Source of the DNA: Trichomonas tenax
Taxonomy: Eukaryota; Parabasalia; Trichomonadida; Trichomonadidae
Direction: 5' to 3'
NCBI GenBank assembly: GCA_023091735.1
Contig: JALKBU010000427.1
Span: 1 to 40,929, forward strand
Length of the DNA stretch: 40,929 nucleotides
Both the position numbers and the translations under genes were made by a program. Below, piece by piece: positions 40,201-40,929 of this stretch (position 1 is its first letter; the number at the start of each line of letters is the position of its first letter). The notes under the pieces are model-generated. The model worked only from the letters and a program-made list of their open reading frames with translations, searched no databases and had not been told where the DNA came from.

Positions 40201-40929
40201 GGTGGAGCTAAACCAGCCGACGAAAAGCCAAAGATTGGCGGTCTCAGCCAGAACAAACCATCATTCCTCACAAAGCCAACAATCCCATCAGCTGCCCCAT
40301 CACATGCATCAGTATCAGCGCCATCAGCTACACCAACAGCAGCCCCAGCTCAGGCACCAGCATCAACAGAGAACAAGCCACAAGGCTTCAATTACGCTAT
40401 TAAGTTACCAGAACGCAAGATTGAAGGTCTTGCGACAGGCAAAGCCAACTTCAACGCCACTGATTTCAACAAAGTTGTCAGTGGCTCTGCATCACCAGCT
40501 AAACCAGCCACTCCAGCTCCAGCTCCAGTTCCAGTCGCAGCCCCTAAACCAGCGCCTGCTCCAAAAGTTGAAGAAGCTAAACCAACACCTGCTGATGGTT
40601 CAAAGAAGCCCAACTTCACTATTATCAAACTTGGTGCAAATGCCGGTAACAAGCCAGCTTTTACAAACATGAAGCTTAACTTCGGCGCAATTCCAACACC
40701 AGGTTCAGCAGCTGCTCCAGCCCCACCAGCACCAGAAGAGAAGCCAAAGCAAACAACTGGTGGATTGAACTTCAAGCCAATCAACCCAACTAATCTCTGT
40801 AAGCCAGCATCTGCTCCTGCACCAGCTACCACCGAAAAGCCAAAGCTTGGACCTGGTGGCCTTAGCTTGAATCTTAACGCAAAGTCAACAGCCGCTCCAG
40901 CCCAGGCCCCAGCAGCATCAACAGCCGCT
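37291..40929 (+). CDS. Giant Pro/Ala/Lys-rich repeat protein, 3' end outside window
   Basis: An open frame of 1213 codons from ATG (MDGQNSQQVKKQKIHL) to the window edge with no stop. Residues 1-60 look structured (IDWSFNPDPFRVPPD); 60-270 are polar and disordered. From about 270 there are some 20 degenerate units of the form EKPK-(L/I/V)-xxGGLSLNLGKPA, separated by Pro/Ala spacers (AAPAPA, PAAPAQ). Variants include GGFNFNLG, SGFGSNLG and GGIKLNF. A distinct module at residues 809-899 and again 987-1077 reads GFNYAIKLPERKIEGLATG. The evenly spaced hydrophobic patches in a disordered chain recall FG-nucleoporins, though few are true FG or GLFG; an N-terminal extension of a translation factor (eRF3 or eIF4G type) is another option. 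The missing C-terminus would decide. Confidence 0.75.
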   Translation, partial: MDGQNSQQVKKQKIHLFHAKRDIDWSFNPDPFRVPPDMNDIVFAKNPVQSVMQQGKIDNTPIIPKDDKSAALSTGQNQNQQKVITIAPNKFAFSQKRDEANQPSTNKQENDDNSQSQLQSSLSLKHSLKTPDLATVKNIAGENSTQKPVSLTKSPNMPSLPGTSLGTGGLGSGMLKRSSPGLSLYSKDIQSENKPSAPLSTLGIGQPNISVGENKDSTTKQENTAPITTPSTGNTSALAALSVASQSSIKPASGITNLKLGGISLKPTSITNAASTPASQPGATKEKPKGPVLNFQPIKPTPPAKPVGAASIPAGPASTPAAPARDKPKIGAGGFTLPTQPKNTAGGLSSDLGKPIDKPAKTADKPKVVAGGLSLNLGKPAAAPSLAAAETAEKPKIITSGFGSNLGRPAAAPATAPAPSAAALEKLKVVAGGLSLNMGLSKPAPAASEPADKPKVVAGGLSLNLGKPAAPAAPAPTPTPAAPAQDKPKIGSIGLTLSTQTKLGSGGLILNNSKPADKSAEAADKPKIDAGGLSSNLGKPAAAPATAPAAPAQEKPKLGTGGFNFNLGSKLTNPAAATDKSQIELYLGKNSAPAKPVEEKPKLGTTQPPAAAEKPKLVSGGLKLNPNAPATPAPSTPSQTAPADNKSKLETGGIKLNFKPAAPAEEKPKLSLNLNVGPKVPALAPAAAPAQAASAPAQTQSTEKPKLGSGGLLLNFNQKPAAAASAPSMPASAPAPATTEKPKLGPGGLSLNLNAKSTAAPAQAPAASTAAPEKPKLGRFNFSKPLAQPAAAAPSAAAPEKPKIGGLSMNKPSFLTKPTIPSAAPSHASVSAPSATPTAAPAQAPASTENKPQGFNYAIKLPERKIEGLATGKANFNATDFNKVVSGSASPAKPATPAPKVEEPKPAAQPSTDGQKKSNFSAIKIGGTGDKAAFTGLKLNLGTAKPVIPAQAPAPSPTAPEKPKVPTLNLGGAKPADEKPKIGGLSQNKPSFLTKPTIPSAAPSHASVSAPSATPTAAPAQAPASTENKPQGFNYAIKLPERKIEGLATGKANFNATDFNKVVSGSASPAKPATPAPAPVPVAAPKPAPAPKVEEAKPTPADGSKKPNFTIIKLGANAGNKPAFTNMKLNFGAIPTPGSAAAPAPPAPEEKPKQTTGGLNFKPINPTNLCKPASAPAPATTEKPKLGPGGLSLNLNAKSTAAPAQAPAASTAA
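39477..39603 (+). repeat. Long exact repeat within the repeat protein (first copy)
   Basis: 127 bases identical to 40803-40929, 1326 bases downstream (442 codons, in frame). The second copy is cut by the window edge, so the true repeat may be longer. Confidence 0.9.
39717..39987 (+). repeat. 271-bp exact direct repeat, copy 1
   Basis: Identical base for base to 40251-40521, with a period of 534 bases (178 codons). The copies encode a distinct module containing FLTKPTIP and NYAIKLPERKIEGL. Identity at synonymous sites indicates recent duplication or gene conversion. Confidence 0.9.
40251..40521 (+). repeat. 271-bp exact direct repeat, copy 2
   Basis: Second copy of 39717-39987. Divergence begins sharply on both sides: upstream GGTCTCAGCCA here against TGGACTTAGCAT, downstream additional GCTCCA units here. 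Confidence 0.9.
40803..40929 (+). repeat. Exact repeat reaching the window edge (second copy)
   Basis: Identical to 39477-39603 and still matching at the last base of the window. Confidence 0.9.

Noticed and set aside
38025..40832. Long minus-strand frames rich in Ala, Gly and Phe (for example 38025-38777, 40392-40832)
   Set aside because: They are the antisense of the Pro/Ala/Lys repeat gene; the repeated codons keep the opposite strand open.
1..40929. Introns, tRNA, rRNA or CRISPR arrays
   Set aside because: No trichomonad-type GTATGT...ACTAACACACAG intron was seen, no tRNA-like B-box with matching arms was noticed by eye, and the repeats present are not spacer-interrupted arrays. A tRNAscan/Infernal run was not possible.

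Overview
The window looks like nuclear DNA of an AT-rich, intron-poor protist, most likely a parabasalid (trichomonad). All genes are single uninterrupted reading frames with very short spacers between convergent 3' ends. Several starts lie about 6-11 bases downstream of a TCA-Y-T-type initiator (TCATTATT, TCATTTTT, TCACTTTT, TCATTAAA), as in trichomonad core promoters. Some stop codons overlap a TAAA that could act as the polyadenylation signal. The products are eukaryotic: proteasome ATPase, Mediator, TOR complex, Pol I subunit. Genus cannot be fixed from the sequence; Trichomonas or Tritrichomonas would both fit.

Layout. 1-2368: no convincing gene, coding-like relics and a 40-bp tandem repeat. 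2369-7046: a DENN-domain protein, a long disordered protein with a C-terminal membrane segment, and an alpha-helical tail-anchored protein. 8894-11719: proteasome subunit Rpt2, an Rtr1/RPAP2-type CTD phosphatase and a 71-residue membrane protein. 12005-15345: an NCoR/SMRT-like SANT protein divergent from a coiled-coil protein across only 33 bases, then a 118-residue unknown. 15940-17976: a GH15 glucoamylase-like enzyme with strongly biased codons. 17977-21794: a 3.8-kb gene desert with a foldback (MITE-like) element, TGCGCA-rich sequence and degraded coding islands. 21795-26436: MED13-like Mediator subunit, secreted endonuclease I, RNA polymerase I subunit RPA12, and a fragment resembling the end of a sliding clamp. 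27030-31106: a 1004-residue type I surface protein and an ankyrin protein. 31761-36345: a frameshifted protein kinase pseudogene and Raptor, the TORC1 scaffold. 37291 to the window end: the 5' part (1213 codons) of a giant Pro/Ala/Lys-rich repeat protein that runs off the edge inside an exact DNA repeat.

Functionally, several neighbours act in transcription (MED13, NCoR-like, RPAP2-like, RPA12), but they are separate transcription units on both strands and nothing suggests an operon. I do not see a clear new multi-gene system. The most unusual items are the repeat protein at the right edge, the NCoR-like corepressor with its 33-base divergent promoter, Raptor with an altered caspase-like motif, the foldback element, and the gene relics in the deserts. 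Several long frames open at TTG or GTG; for this eukaryote I moved each start to the first suitable ATG.
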